Source: an uncultured Prevotella sp. (GTDB taxonomy: Bacteria; Bacteroidota; Bacteroidia; Bacteroidales; Bacteroidaceae). Taken from it: a stretch of DNA of 41,023 nucleotides. Shown here piece by piece: positions 1 through 9,018 of this stretch; the stretch's first letter is position 1, and every line of letters begins with the position of its first letter. Below the pieces are notes generated by a model that worked only from the letters and a program-made list of their open reading frames with translations, was not told where the DNA came from and ran no database searches. The position numbers and the translations under genes were made by a program. The DNA lies in the NCBI GenBank assembly GCA_944319945.1, contig CALUFN010000018.1, forward strand, positions 1-41,023, written 5' to 3'.

Positions 1-30
1 CGCCGTTATCAAATAAGATATAGTCTTCAT
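1..30 (-). CDS. Partial CDS, N-terminus only
   Basis: On the minus strand an ATG at 30 opens a frame that runs off the left edge, reading MKTISYLITA. The Lys followed by a hydrophobic stretch looks like the beginning of a signal peptide. It lies 330 bp downstream of the receptor gene on the same strand, with a repeat array oriented toward it in between. An AAGG-like stretch precedes the ATG. Only ten codons are visible, so the function cannot be stated; the call rests on position and the signal-like start. Confidence 0.4.
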   Translation of the reverse strand, partial: MKTISYLITA

Positions 31-83
31 TTTTACCTTGTTTAAAATAATTGTTTTCACGATTTCCCATTTAAAATATAAGC

Positions 84-176
84 GTCTGATAATCAGACTG
101 TTGTGTTTCGCATTGCAAAAGGAGGCCTTTCAGCTTGTCAAAGATAACCTTTTAGAGCGTAAAAAGCAACCTTTTA
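84..176 (-). repeat. 22-bp palindromic repeat array (copy 1) with tail
   Basis: Read on the minus strand, three 22-nt units with cores of the AAAGG-N3-CCTTT type (for example AAAAGGTTATCTTTG and GAAAGGCCTCCTTTT) are followed by the perfect 15-nt palindrome GTCTGATAATCAGAC at 84-98. The same arrangement occurs at five other places in the window. This copy is more degenerate than the others and points toward the truncated gene at the left edge. The rest of the 31-359 gap holds nothing else I can support. Confidence 0.75.
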
Positions 177-359
177 GGGCCTAAATGGGCATCCTGTTAC
201 ATTATGTGCGCTTACGGGTGCAAGGCCGGGCGGCTGCGGGTCGGCGCTCATACCGCGCCGACCACACAGGCCTGCAACATCAAATCCTGCCTAAATTCTT
301 GTTACCTTACAACCTAACACCTCAAAATCTTACGGTCTTGCAGCCGCTGCGCGCATGGC

Positions 360-2717
360 TTAGAACTTCAGACTGGCCGAGAACTCCACTGTGAACGGAC
401 GGATGTAGCTGCCCGTCATTACGTGGTTGGCATACTTGCCGGCCTCCTCCTTGCTGATAAGCTCGGCTCCGGCAATGGTGCCTTTGGCTCCTGTCTGGTT
501 GAGGAAGTTGACCACCGTGCAGCCGAGCGACAGGCGCTTGTTCACCTGCCAGTTGAGCCCGCCGAACGTCTCCCAGCGTCCGTTGAAGTAGTAAGCGTCG
601 TTAAGGTTGGCGTAAGTCTTGCTGAAATAGCGGAAGCTGGTCCATATCTTCAGGTCGTCGGTGATCATGTAGCTCGGGTCTATCTCTATGATCACCTCGG
701 GAATCTCGGCCACGATGTTACCCGTTGCGTTGATGGAGCCTACGTAGCCGTCGCTGAACGTAACCGAAGTCTCATACTTCTTATACGTCGGCTTCTGATA
801 AGTGAAAAGGAAGTGTATGTCGAATCCCTTGAACGGACGGGCCTCAACGTCGGTGGTCCAGCCCAGTGTCTTGATGTCGTAAGAGAGCGGAGCGGCCACT
901 ATCTCGTTGTTTCCGCTCGCTGTCACGTGCTGTAAGTTGAGAGTTGAGTTATTGTTCGTCTTCGAGATGTAAGAGAAGAGCGAGGTAAGGCTCAGCCAAG
1001 AATTGTTGTAATATACGCCGACACGGCCGAGAGGCACCGATATGCGGCCCGTGTTGGGCAGCGTGGCCGAGGCGAAATTCTCAAGGCGCAGGTGCTGGGT
1101 GATGTACGTAAAGTCGCCCGTGAAACCGAAATTTTTCGTCAGCTTATAGGTGGCGGCTGCCGTAAAGGCGTAGTTAAACCAGTCGTAGTCCAGCGGAGTC
1201 GGGGCTATCTTCGTACCATCGGCGGCCGTAGCGCCGAGATTATAGTTGGCGAAGCGGTTCACGTACTCGCCGGCGGCGTTGCGCACGGCGGCGTTCTCGC
1301 CGCTTAGCGACTGCCACTCAAGGCGCGCGCCGTAATACACGTTCAGGTAGTCGGTGATGTTCCAGTCGTGCGTGGCGTACACGGCGAGCTTGTTCTCGCG
1401 GCCGTTGTAATACTCCGAGGCGTTCTTGTTGAAATCATAAAAATATCCGTTGCCGCCGTAAACGCGCGTAGCCGACGACGCATAGTCGGGGTTGAACAGG
1501 CGCACGGGATAGCTGCCGTCTGCCGGCACAGACTGATCGTACATCGTGGTGTTCGACGTATAGTCTACGTCGTAATACCATTCGTTCAGTCCGACGCGCA
1601 GTGTGCCCGTGCTGAAACGCTTCGACAGCTCCGTAGTAAACATGAACTCGTCTATGTATCCCCTGTTAAGGCACGACATGCGGCTCTGCACGTACTGCCC
1701 CTGATACGGCTGCATGCTGCCGTCGGCGGCCTCGTACATGTAGTTGATGCCCTCGGTGTTCTGGTCGAGCGACATCGGGGTTTGATACACTAACGCGCCC
1801 GTGGCGTGGTCGTATTTCATTATCGTCTTCCACTCAAGGCCGTTGTCCCACTTATAATTGTTCATAAGCGTAAACTCGCTGCCAATGTTACGCGTCGCGT
1901 CATACAGGTTGGTGGTCTTCACTTCGCCCGTGCGCATGTCACGGTAGACCATATCATTGTCGGTAGGTAGAAACGACGTGGTACCCAGCTTGAAGTCGCC
2001 GAACTCCTTAACGCTGCCGTCGCCCACGTAAACGAACGGCGCAGACTGCGTAGCATAAGTGTAAATAGGATGGCTGTTGCTGTAATGGTACATGGCCGTA
2101 AGCTCGCCGCGGTCGTCGTTATAGCGCTTGGTCAGGGCCACTTTATATATTTGCGTGCGGTCCTGGAAGGGAGTAGACTTTATCTTAAACGTACCCGGGT
2201 CGAAGTCCTGATACATGCTCGTACTGTAATACCAACCTTTGCCGCAGCCTATCTCGCCGTTCAAGTTGAGCGAGATTTCCTGCATGCCGAAGTGTGTGCT
2301 CTTGTAGTTGAGCGTGCCGTTGAAGCCCTTTTGCCCGAGCTGCGTAAACGAGTTTACGGCGTAACCGATGTTGCCCGTGGTGATGGCGGTCTCTGATATC
2401 TTCAACAGACCTACGTGACTGAGGCTCGCATCCGAGCGCCACAGCGAGTTTACGCTGTGCGGATTGGTAGCGTAAGTCACGGGAACGCCGTTTTCCAAGA
2501 CATTTACGTCGGCCGAAGGCAGGCCTATCTGTATCTCGCGCGGCCCGTTGGCACTCGCAGCGTTGAGCATCACGTTGCGGTTGCCTTCTTCCTTGCTTGA
2601 CGACGAACTTCCTCCTTCACCCTGCTCTTGTGCGCTGACGGCCATGCATGTGGCCGAAAGGAACAATGCAGACATTACATTCCTGCAAGTCAGCAAATGT
2701 TTTGTTTCCGTTTTCAT
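360..2717 (-). CDS. TonB-dependent receptor-like outer membrane beta-barrel protein
   Basis: 785 aa. A signal peptide is visible at residues 1-29 (hydrophobic core MSALFLSATCMAV, then SAQ). There is no carboxypeptidase-like N-terminal domain; a short plug-like segment (about 55-115, with the phrase VNVLENGVPVTY) is followed by a long region of alternating aromatic and polar residues typical of a 22-strand barrel. The protein ends in an aromatic residue (SASLKF), the usual outer-membrane insertion signal. No SusD-like partner is next to it in the visible sequence. It lies downstream of, and on the same strand as, a sensor-regulator with a periplasmic binding domain, so that regulator may control it (inference). 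The substrate cannot be read from the sequence. It is a divergent member of the TonB-receptor superfamily, and true energy coupling is unproven because I see no clear TonB box. Confidence 0.75.
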   Translation of the reverse strand: MKTETKHLLTCRNVMSALFLSATCMAVSAQEQGEGGSSSSSKEEGNRNVMLNAASANGPREIQIGLPSADVNVLENGVPVTYATNPHSVNSLWRSDASLSHVGLLKISETAITTGNIGYAVNSFTQLGQKGFNGTLNYKSTHFGMQEISLNLNGEIGCGKGWYYSTSMYQDFDPGTFKIKSTPFQDRTQIYKVALTKRYNDDRGELTAMYHYSNSHPIYTYATQSAPFVYVGDGSVKEFGDFKLGTTSFLPTDNDMVYRDMRTGEVKTTNLYDATRNIGSEFTLMNNYKWDNGLEWKTIMKYDHATGALVYQTPMSLDQNTEGINYMYEAADGSMQPYQGQYVQSRMSCLNRGYIDEFMFTTELSKRFSTGTLRVGLNEWYYDVDYTSNTTMYDQSVPADGSYPVRLFNPDYASSATRVYGGNGYFYDFNKNASEYYNGRENKLAVYATHDWNITDYLNVYYGARLEWQSLSGENAAVRNAAGEYVNRFANYNLGATAADGTKIAPTPLDYDWFNYAFTAAATYKLTKNFGFTGDFTYITQHLRLENFASATLPNTGRISVPLGRVGVYYNNSWLSLTSLFSYISKTNNNSTLNLQHVTASGNNEIVAAPLSYDIKTLGWTTDVEARPFKGFDIHFLFTYQKPTYKKYETSVTFSDGYVGSINATGNIVAEIPEVIIEIDPSYMITDDLKIWTSFRYFSKTYANLNDAYYFNGRWETFGGLNWQVNKRLSLGCTVVNFLNQTGAKGTIAGAELISKEEAGKYANHVMTGSYIRPFTVEFSASLKF

Positions 2718-2768
2718 ACGAATAAATTATTATTTGGGTTGTTTATATTCCTATATTTTTAAGGTAGC

Positions 2769-2885
2769 TTCATGAACGTCATTAATAGGGTCTCACCAGA
2801 CCGCTAACGGTGTGCAAAAGTATTCTACATTCATGAATATCGGTTATAATTATGTTTCATTGAGTATAAAAAAAACGTTCATGAA
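2769..2885 (-). promoter_or_regulatory. Receptor promoter with three TTCATGAA palindromes
   Basis: On the minus strand TACTTTTG (2822 to 2815) matches the Bacteroidetes -7 element TAnnTTTG; no good -33 TTTG is present. The 8-bp palindrome TTCATGAA occurs exactly at 2769-2776, 2830-2837 and 2878-2885. The middle copy extends to ATTCATGAAT and sits 6 bp upstream of the -7 element, where the -33 would be. The outer copies form a 10-bp inverted pair, TTCATGAACG and CGTTCATGAA. A weak -33 with flanking operators suggests activator-dependent expression. The rest of the 2718-3292 gap is AT-rich and I see no gene in it. Confidence 0.55.
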
Positions 2886-3221
2886 ACAAAATTAATATAT
2901 TTAGAACGATTTTTATTATTACAAGCGAAACATGCTTAAAATGCAGTTTGGTACAAGAAGAACAAGAGGATATAAGCATGAAACAGCGTTTTATAGACAA
3001 AGTGCGTTGTTAATCATGCCGATAACGTAAACCATGCAGAATAAAGAAAAGCCCCGACTGATAAAAATGATTCACGATTTACAAAAAAACGGACATTGAA
3101 GGCAACCAGCCTGGAACATAAGACTACGCACGAAAAAACAACTACACTCCACGCGGAAAAGAACTGGAAAAACACCGTTAGGAAAACTTCAGGACGACGT
3201 GGCGGCACAAACACGAACATG

Positions 3222-3289
3222 CCTGCAGTTCCCCACACAGAGCACAAGGGGCTGCAGGCAACCGACCGGCCAAGCCTACGCGTGGCCGG
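3222..3289 (-). terminator. Two hairpins just after the regulator gene
   Basis: Immediately 3' of the regulator stop codon lies CCGGCCA-N10-TGGCCGG (3266-3289). A second stem follows, CCTGCAG plus CCCC pairing with GGGG plus CTGCAGG (3222-3258), with a 2-nt bulge. Neither is followed by a T-run on the minus strand, so they are not classical intrinsic terminators. They may stabilise the 3' end. Confidence 0.3.
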
Positions 3290-3292
3290 CGG

Positions 3293-6043
3293 TCATCTTA
3301 CGTCGCCCGGGGCGCGGCCGAACTGGTCGCGGAAGCACTTAGAGAAGTACGACGGCGAGGAGAATCCGACCTCGTATGATATTTCCGAGACGGTCTTGTC
3401 GGTGGTTTTCAGCAGATACTCGGCACGCTTCAGGCGCGTCAGTCGTATCAGTTCTACAGGCGACTGACCCGTAAGCTGCTTCACCTTGCGGTACATTTGC
3501 ACGCGGCTAAGGCCGAGTTCGGCACTCACAGTCTCTACGGTAAGGTCGGAGTCGGCAAGGCGTTCGATCACGATGCGGCTGAAGTCGGCCATGAATCGGC
3601 TGTCGGCATCGCCGCCGTCGGTCATGGGCTGCTCTCCGGCCGACCCGTAGATGTATTTCAGACGCTTGCGGTTTTCAAGCAGGTTGCGCACCCTTGACAG
3701 CAGCACCTTGCTGCTGAAGGGCTTCGTGATGTAAGCGTCGGCACCGCAGTCGTAGCCCTCGGCGCGCTGGTTTGCAAGTGCCTGCGACGTCAACAAGATG
3801 ACAGGCACGTGGCTGGTGGCCGTGGCCAGCTTCACGCGACGGCACATTTCGAGACCGTCCATCACGGGCATGAGCACGTCACAAATTATCAGGTCGGGCA
3901 CGTTTTTCAGCGCGACGGCCAGTCCCTCCTTGCCGTCGGAAGCCTGGCAGACGTCGTATTCGTTGCCGAGGAGCGACAATACGTATCGCCTTACCTCAAT
4001 GTTGTCGTCAACGACGAGAACGAGAGGACGTGACGAAGAGGGCGCATCAGGCTCTGACTCGTGTTCGGCTACGCTCCCGTCAGCCACGGGCGGCGTGGCC
4101 GACAACGCGCCTTGAGGCTCTACATGATCGTATTCCGCCAAGAAGCCTCCGGTCTGCTCCGCTCCTTGTCCGCCCACGTCGGGGGTGCCTGCGGCGGCGT
4201 TATCCGCGCCGGTCTGCCCGCCGGCGGCAGCCGACGGCAGCACCACGGTAAACTCGGAGCCTTCTCCCTCGACGCTCTTCACCGACACACGGCCGCCGTG
4301 AAGCTCGGCAAAGGCCTTGACTACGGCAAGCCCCACGCCTGTGCCTCCCCCTCCGCCGCCCACGCGGAAGAATTTGTCGAAGATCTTCTTTTGGTTCTCT
4401 TCAGACATGCCTATGCCCGTATCGGCCACGGTTATCACCACGTCCGTGCCGCTAACAACGGCGCGGACGGTGATGCTTCCGCCGGGACGGTTGTATTTCA
4501 GGGCGTTGCTGACGAGGTTGTAGCATATGCGTTCCACCTTATTATAATCGGCCCTGACGGTCAATCCCTCTTCCACGTCGAGGCTTATCTCCACCTCGTG
4601 CTTGGCCGCCAGCGGCCTGAAACCGTCGATCCAAGCCTTAAGGCTGTCGCTCAGGCAGAACTCCTTCACGTCGAGCGTCATCTTGCCGTCTTGTATTTTG
4701 CGCAGGTCGAGTATCTCGCCCGTCATCTTCAACAGCAGCGCGGCGTTGCGCTTCACGGTCATGAGCATGGAACGCTGCTTCTGACTGACGTCGCCTTCGT
4801 CGAGAAGACGCTCCACTGGATCGACAATCAGCGTGAGCGGAGTGCGCAGGTCATGGCTCAGGTCTGTGAAAAACGACAACTTCGCATAGGCAGCCTCACG
4901 CTCAATGCGTCGCCTTACGAGGGCAGCGCGGTAGACTGCGGCGAACAGCACCACCACGAGCACGAGGATAACGAGGCTAAGCATCAGATAGACTTTCTGA
5001 TGACTGTACTGCGTGAAGAACATGTCCAAGCGCCCGTGAAGCTCCTCAAGCTGTCCGCTCATGTGCATGATCTCCTCCGCCAGCATGAGCATGGTCTCGG
5101 CGTTGTAGCGCGTCACGAGGGCGGCTTTCATGTAATTGTCGCGCTGATAGGGCTTGCCTTCGAGTATGTTAAGGGCCAACTGTATCACGAGGTCGCCGCG
5201 CGTGGGGTAGATATACGAGGCGTCGAGCACCCCGTCGCGCACGAGCCGTATGCCTCCGTCCTTGCCGGGCAGGGCGTCGATGCCTACAAACCTTATCCCG
5301 TCTTCAATCCCGAGCCGCTCGGCGGCCTGACGCGCGCCCAGTGCCATGCGGTCGTTATGGGCGAAGACGTAATCCGGGCGCACTCCTTCGGCAAACATCT
5401 TAGCCGCCGCCCGTCTGCCGCTCTCTTTCATCCAATTGCCGTCTTCGGCGGCCACGAGGCGTATGCCGGGATGCTCTTTCAGCGCAGCCCTGAAGCCCCG
5501 GCTGCGCTCTATGGCCGGCGACGAGCCTCGAAGGCCCCTGATCTCGGCCACCGTACCGCGGCCTTTCAGCTGCGCGGCCACGTATTCTCCTATCGTGCGC
5601 CCTATCTTCTCGTTGTCGGCACCTATGAATGCGGCGTACTTGTCTGCGTCGGCCTTACGGTCGAAGTATATCACGGGGATGCCCTTGCCATACGCCCTTG
5701 CTATCGGGCGTGTGACCGAGTTGACTTGGTTAGGGGCTACGATGAGCATGTCTACGCCGTCGTCTACGAAGCGGTTGATCTGCTCCGCCTGCATGCTGTC
5801 TACGTCGTCGGCCGACGCTATGCGCACGTCTACGTTACCGTAGACATATGCTGCGTCGCGCAACTCGTTGTTCAGCTTGTCGCGCCAGATGTCTTCGCTG
5901 CACTGCGACACGCCTATCACGTACTTCTTCTTGCCACCGCCGCACGACGCGAGCACGACTGCGACGCAAGCCGCTACGACCGCCAATCCGACGAACCTGA
6001 CGCGACTTATATATAATAGGTATGTATGCCGATGTGTCTTCAT
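3293..6043 (-). CDS. Hybrid two-component system regulator with periplasmic binding-protein sensor
   Basis: 916 aa, carrying sensor, kinase, receiver and DNA-binding modules in one chain. Residues about 17-34 are a hydrophobic leader ending in LASC, which resembles a lipobox. Residues about 40-320 are a sugar-binding periplasmic domain of the LacI/ribose-binding type (IGVSQCSEDIWRD, DMLIVAPNQVNSV, PVIYFDRKAD, FVGIDALPG). A membrane helix spans about 352-372. The HisKA domain has the phospho-acceptor His397 (DLSHDLRTPLT). The HATPase domain has the N-box Asn513, DTGIGM at 541 and GTGVGLAV at 567. The receiver has VDDN at 678, Asp722 and Lys774. An AraC-type helix-turn-helix occupies about 815-916. 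The architecture matches the Bacteroides fructose sensor BT1754 rather than the more common propeller-type sensors. The ligand is inferred to be a small sugar. Its start is supported by a perfect promoter 25 bp upstream. Confidence 0.93.
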   Translation of the reverse strand: MKTHRHTYLLYISRVRFVGLAVVAACVAVVLASCGGGKKKYVIGVSQCSEDIWRDKLNNELRDAAYVYGNVDVRIASADDVDSMQAEQINRFVDDGVDMLIVAPNQVNSVTRPIARAYGKGIPVIYFDRKADADKYAAFIGADNEKIGRTIGEYVAAQLKGRGTVAEIRGLRGSSPAIERSRGFRAALKEHPGIRLVAAEDGNWMKESGRRAAAKMFAEGVRPDYVFAHNDRMALGARQAAERLGIEDGIRFVGIDALPGKDGGIRLVRDGVLDASYIYPTRGDLVIQLALNILEGKPYQRDNYMKAALVTRYNAETMLMLAEEIMHMSGQLEELHGRLDMFFTQYSHQKVYLMLSLVILVLVVVLFAAVYRAALVRRRIEREAAYAKLSFFTDLSHDLRTPLTLIVDPVERLLDEGDVSQKQRSMLMTVKRNAALLLKMTGEILDLRKIQDGKMTLDVKEFCLSDSLKAWIDGFRPLAAKHEVEISLDVEEGLTVRADYNKVERICYNLVSNALKYNRPGGSITVRAVVSGTDVVITVADTGIGMSEENQKKIFDKFFRVGGGGGGTGVGLAVVKAFAELHGGRVSVKSVEGEGSEFTVVLPSAAAGGQTGADNAAAGTPDVGGQGAEQTGGFLAEYDHVEPQGALSATPPVADGSVAEHESEPDAPSSSRPLVLVVDDNIEVRRYVLSLLGNEYDVCQASDGKEGLAVALKNVPDLIICDVLMPVMDGLEMCRRVKLATATSHVPVILLTSQALANQRAEGYDCGADAYITKPFSSKVLLSRVRNLLENRKRLKYIYGSAGEQPMTDGGDADSRFMADFSRIVIERLADSDLTVETVSAELGLSRVQMYRKVKQLTGQSPVELIRLTRLKRAEYLLKTTDKTVSEISYEVGFSSPSYFSKCFRDQFGRAPGDVR

Positions 6044-6067
6044 GTCGAGTGATTATTTACATAGATG

Positions 6068-6098
6068 CAAATTTAGCATATTTATGCATAAAATCAAA
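6068..6098 (-). promoter_or_regulatory. Bacteroidetes-type promoter of the sensor-regulator gene
   Basis: Minus strand TTTG (6098 to 6095), a 19-nt spacer, then TAAATTTG (6075 to 6068). Both elements and the spacing match the consensus exactly. Transcription would begin near 6060, giving a short leader before the ATG at 6043. Confidence 0.75.
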
Positions 6099-6168
6099 AT
6101 TTCGGGTTTATGTTTTTTCAAAACATATCACCATCCGCTCCAATCGCAGGCTGCATCGGCCGAAATCC

Positions 6169-6285
6169 AAGAGGCATCCTTTCGGCTCGTAAAAGGTATC
6201 CTTTCAGACTGCAAAAGGCTACCTTTTACGAGGCGAAAGGTTACCTTTTATAAAACCGTTGATTATCAGGCACTTACGCAAAGGT
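6169..6285 (+). repeat. 22-bp palindromic repeat array (copy 2) with tail
   Basis: Four units spaced exactly 22 nt apart (about 6169, 6191, 6213, 6235) with cores GGCATCC, AAAGGTATCCTTT, AAAGGCTACCTTT and AAAGGTTACCTTT. They are followed by the tail ACCGTTGATTATCAGGCACT (begins at 6255). The array sits in the divergent region between the sensor-regulator and clpB and points toward clpB. Confidence 0.85.
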
Positions 6286-6300
6286 TATCAAACAGTGTTT

Positions 6301-6346
6301 CAAACATGACATTTTGACATTTTACAATGACTAATTGTCATGTTTG
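6301..6346. promoter_or_regulatory. 11-bp inverted repeat upstream of clpB
   Basis: CAAACATGACA (6301-6311) and TGTCATGTTTG (6336-6346) are a perfect inverted repeat with a 24-nt spacer. A TTTTG lies inside the spacer, and the right arm contains CATGTTTG, one mismatch from the -7 consensus. The repeat could therefore embrace the clpB promoter as an operator. It is not the CIRCE element recognised by HrcA. The remaining 6347-6426 leader holds an AGGAGAA ribosome binding site just before the clpB ATG. Confidence 0.5.
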
Positions 6347-6426
6347 CAGCTCGGGCACGGATTTTGAGAATACGGTATGTGAAAGGTAAAAAAATTGTAA
6401 AGGGATAATAGAAAGGAGAACAAAAT

Positions 6427-9015
6427 ATGACATTCGACAAATTCACAATCAAGGCGCAAGAGGCCGTACAAGAAGCGGTTAACACCGCACAAAGTGGCGG
6501 CCAGCAGGCAATAGAGCCTGTTCACCTGCTGAAAGGCGTGATGGCGAAGGCCAAAGACGTAACCAACTTCATCTTCAGGAAGCTCGGCGTGAACGCCACG
6601 CAGGTGGAGAACGTGCTCGACGTGGAGATCAACCGTCTGCCGCGCGTGCAGGGAGGACAGCCCTACCTGAGCAACGACTCTAACGCGGTGCTGCAGCGGG
6701 CGACCGACATCTCGGCCAAGATGGGCGACGAGTTCGTCTCAGTGGAACCGCTGCTGCTCGCCCTGCTGACGGTCAACTCTACCGCATCGCGCATACTTAA
6801 GGACGCAGGATGCACCGAGAAGGAAATGCGTGCGGCCATAAACGAGTTGCGCCAGGGGCAGAAAGTGCAGTCGCAGTCGGCCGACGAAAACTACCAAAGT
6901 CTTGAGAAATACGCCAAGAACCTCGTAGAGGAGGCCCGTCAGGGCAAGCTCGACCCCGTAATAGGACGCGACGAAGAGATACGCCGCGTGCTGCAGATAC
7001 TGTCGCGAAGGACTAAGAACAACCCTATACTGATAGGCGAGCCGGGCACCGGTAAGACGGCCATCGTAGAGGGATTGGCTGAAAGGATTGTGCGCGGCGA
7101 CGTGCCCGAGAACCTTAAGGACAAGCAGCTCTACTCGCTCGACATGGGCGCCCTCGTGGCCGGAGCCAAGTATAAGGGCGAATTTGAGGAGCGTCTGAAG
7201 AGCGTAATCAAGGAAGTGACCAACTCGGAGGGCCGCATCATACTCTTCATCGACGAGATTCACACCCTCGTCGGGGCAGGAGGCGGCGAGGGAGCTATGG
7301 ACGCCGCCAACATACTTAAACCGGCACTGGCGCGCGGCGAGCTGCGCTCGATAGGCGCAACGACGCTCAACGAATACCAGAAATACTTCGAGAAGGACAA
7401 GGCTCTCGAGCGTCGTTTCCAGACGGTAATGGTTGACGAGCCTGACGAACTCAGCGCGATAAGCATTCTCCGCGGACTGAAGGAGCGCTACGAGAACCAC
7501 CACAAGGTGCGTATCCAAGACGATGCGTGCATAGCCGCCGTCAAGCTGTCTGAGCGGTACATATCAGACCGCTTCCTGCCCGACAAGGCCATCGACCTGA
7601 TGGACGAGGCTGCGGCCAAGCTCCGCATGGAGCGTGACTCCGTGCCCGAGGAACTCGACGAGATAACCCGCCGCCTGAAACAGCTCGAAATAGAGCGAGA
7701 GGCAATAAAACGCGAGAACGACACGTCGAAATTAGCCCAGCTCGACAAGGACATAGCCGAACTGAAAGACAAGGAGAAGGCCTTCCGAGCCAAGTGGGAA
7801 GGCGAGAAGGCACTCGTAAACAAGATACAGCAGGACAAGCAGCAGATGGAACAGCTGCGCTTCGAGGCAGAGCGCGCCGAGCGCGAAGGCAACTATGAGC
7901 GCGTGGCCGAGATAAGGTACGGCTCGCTGCGACGCCTCGAAGACGACATCAAGAACATACAGGCACAGCTGCGCTCTACGCAAGACGGCAACGCCATGAT
8001 ACGCGAAGAGGTGACCGCAGACGACATAGCCGAGGTGGTAAGCCGCTGGACCGGCATACCCGTTACGCGAATGATGCAGAGCGAAAAGGACAAGCTGCTC
8101 CATCTCGAGGACGAGCTTCACAAGCGCGTAATAGGACAAGACGAGGCCATTGAGGCCGTGAGCGACGCCGTGCGCCGCAGCCGTGCGGGCCTGCAAGACC
8201 CGAAGAGGCCGATAGCGTCGTTCATCTTCCTGGGCACCACTGGCGTGGGAAAGACCGAGCTGGCGAAGGCCCTGGCCGAGTATCTGTTCAACGACGAGAC
8301 GATGATGACGCGTATCGACATGAGCGAATACCAAGAGAAGTTCAGCGTGTCGCGGCTCATCGGAGCGCCTCCGGGATACGTAGGCTACGACGAGGGCGGA
8401 CAACTTACCGAGGCGGTAAGACGCAAACCTTACTCGGTAGTGCTGTTCGACGAGATCGAAAAGGCTCATCCCGACGTGTTCAACATCCTCTTGCAGGTGC
8501 TTGACGACGGCCGGCTGACCGACAACAAGGGGCGCACGGTGAACTTTAAGAACACCATTATAATCATGACCTCTAACCTCGGAAGCCAGTACATACAGTC
8601 GGAGTTCGAGCATATCACCGACGCCAACCGCAACGCCGTTATCGAGAAGACGAAGAAGACTGTAATGGAGATGCTCAAGAAGACCATCCGTCCGGAGTTC
8701 TTGAACCGTATCGACGAGACGATAATGTTCCTGCCGCTGACCAAGACGCAGATAGCCGACGTGGTTCGCCTGCAGATCAACGGCGTGAAACGCATGCTCG
8801 AGCAGCAAGACGTAAAGCTCGACGTGACGCCGGCAGCCGTAGACTTCCTCGCATCGGCCGGTTTCGACCCCGAATTCGGAGCGCGTCCCGTAAAGCGTGC
8901 CATACAGCGATACATGCTCAACGACCTGAGCAAGCAGCTGCTTAGCGGCACGGTGAACAGGGAAAAGCCTATCGTAGTAGACGCCGGAGAAGGCGGACTG
9001 ACGTTCAGGAACTAA
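6427..9015 (+). CDS. clpB: ClpB ATP-dependent disaggregase
   Basis: 862 aa, the normal length of ClpB. ClpB is a cytoplasmic AAA+ hexamer that threads aggregated proteins out for refolding with DnaK. Residues 1-145 form the Clp N-domain repeats. The first nucleotide-binding domain has Walker A GEPGTGKT at 204-211, followed by Walker B LFIDEIH and the [13 protein letters not shown] segment. A long charged coiled-coil (about 405-530) is the ClpB-specific middle domain, which separates it from ClpA and ClpC. The second domain has Walker [15 protein letters not shown] (about 602) and [15 protein letters not shown]. No ClpP-binding IGF loop is evident. The start is supported by an AGGAGAA ribosome binding site 9 bp upstream. 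It is a single-gene unit, divergent from the sensor-regulator gene. Confidence 0.97.
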   Translation: MTFDKFTIKAQEAVQEAVNTAQSGGQQAIEPVHLLKGVMAKAKDVTNFIFRKLGVNATQVENVLDVEINRLPRVQGGQPYLSNDSNAVLQRATDISAKMGDEFVSVEPLLLALLTVNSTASRILKDAGCTEKEMRAAINELRQGQKVQSQSADENYQSLEKYAKNLVEEARQGKLDPVIGRDEEIRRVLQILSRRTKNNPILIGEPGTGKTAIVEGLAERIVRGDVPENLKDKQLYSLDMGALVAGAKYKGEFEERLKSVIKEVTNSEGRIILFIDEIHTLVGAGGGEGAMDAANILKPALARGELRSIGATTLNEYQKYFEKDKALERRFQTVMVDEPDELSAISILRGLKERYENHHKVRIQDDACIAAVKLSERYISDRFLPDKAIDLMDEAAAKLRMERDSVPEELDEITRRLKQLEIEREAIKRENDTSKLAQLDKDIAELKDKEKAFRAKWEGEKALVNKIQQDKQQMEQLRFEAERAEREGNYERVAEIRYGSLRRLEDDIKNIQAQLRSTQDGNAMIREEVTADDIAEVVSRWTGIPVTRMMQSEKDKLLHLEDELHKRVIGQDEAIEAVSDAVRRSRAGLQDPKRPIASFIFLGTTGVGKTELAKALAEYLFNDETMMTRIDMSEYQEKFSVSRLIGAPPGYVGYDEGGQLTEAVRRKPYSVVLFDEIEKAHPDVFNILLQVLDDGRLTDNKGRTVNFKNTIIIMTSNLGSQYIQSEFEHITDANRNAVIEKTKKTVMEMLKKTIRPEFLNRIDETIMFLPLTKTQIADVVRLQINGVKRMLEQQDVKLDVTPAAVDFLASAGFDPEFGARPVKRAIQRYMLNDLSKQLLSGTVNREKPIVVDAGEGGLTFRN

Positions 9016-9018
9016 TGA

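Noticed and set aside
3014-3467. Two open frames (77 and 123 codons) in the gap between the receptor and the regulator
   Set aside because: They overlap each other, have low-complexity composition, and the plus one runs into the regulator gene. No promoter or ribosome binding site supports them.
4061-6016. 651-codon open frame on the plus strand
   Set aside because: It is the antisense shadow of the sensor-regulator gene, whose kinase, receiver and AraC motifs are all intact on the minus strand. GC-rich codons keep the opposite frame open.
6169-6250. Considered whether the 22-bp arrays are CRISPR
   Set aside because: Repeats are too short (13-15 nt core), the gaps are only 7-9 nt, the repeats vary, and there are no cas genes.
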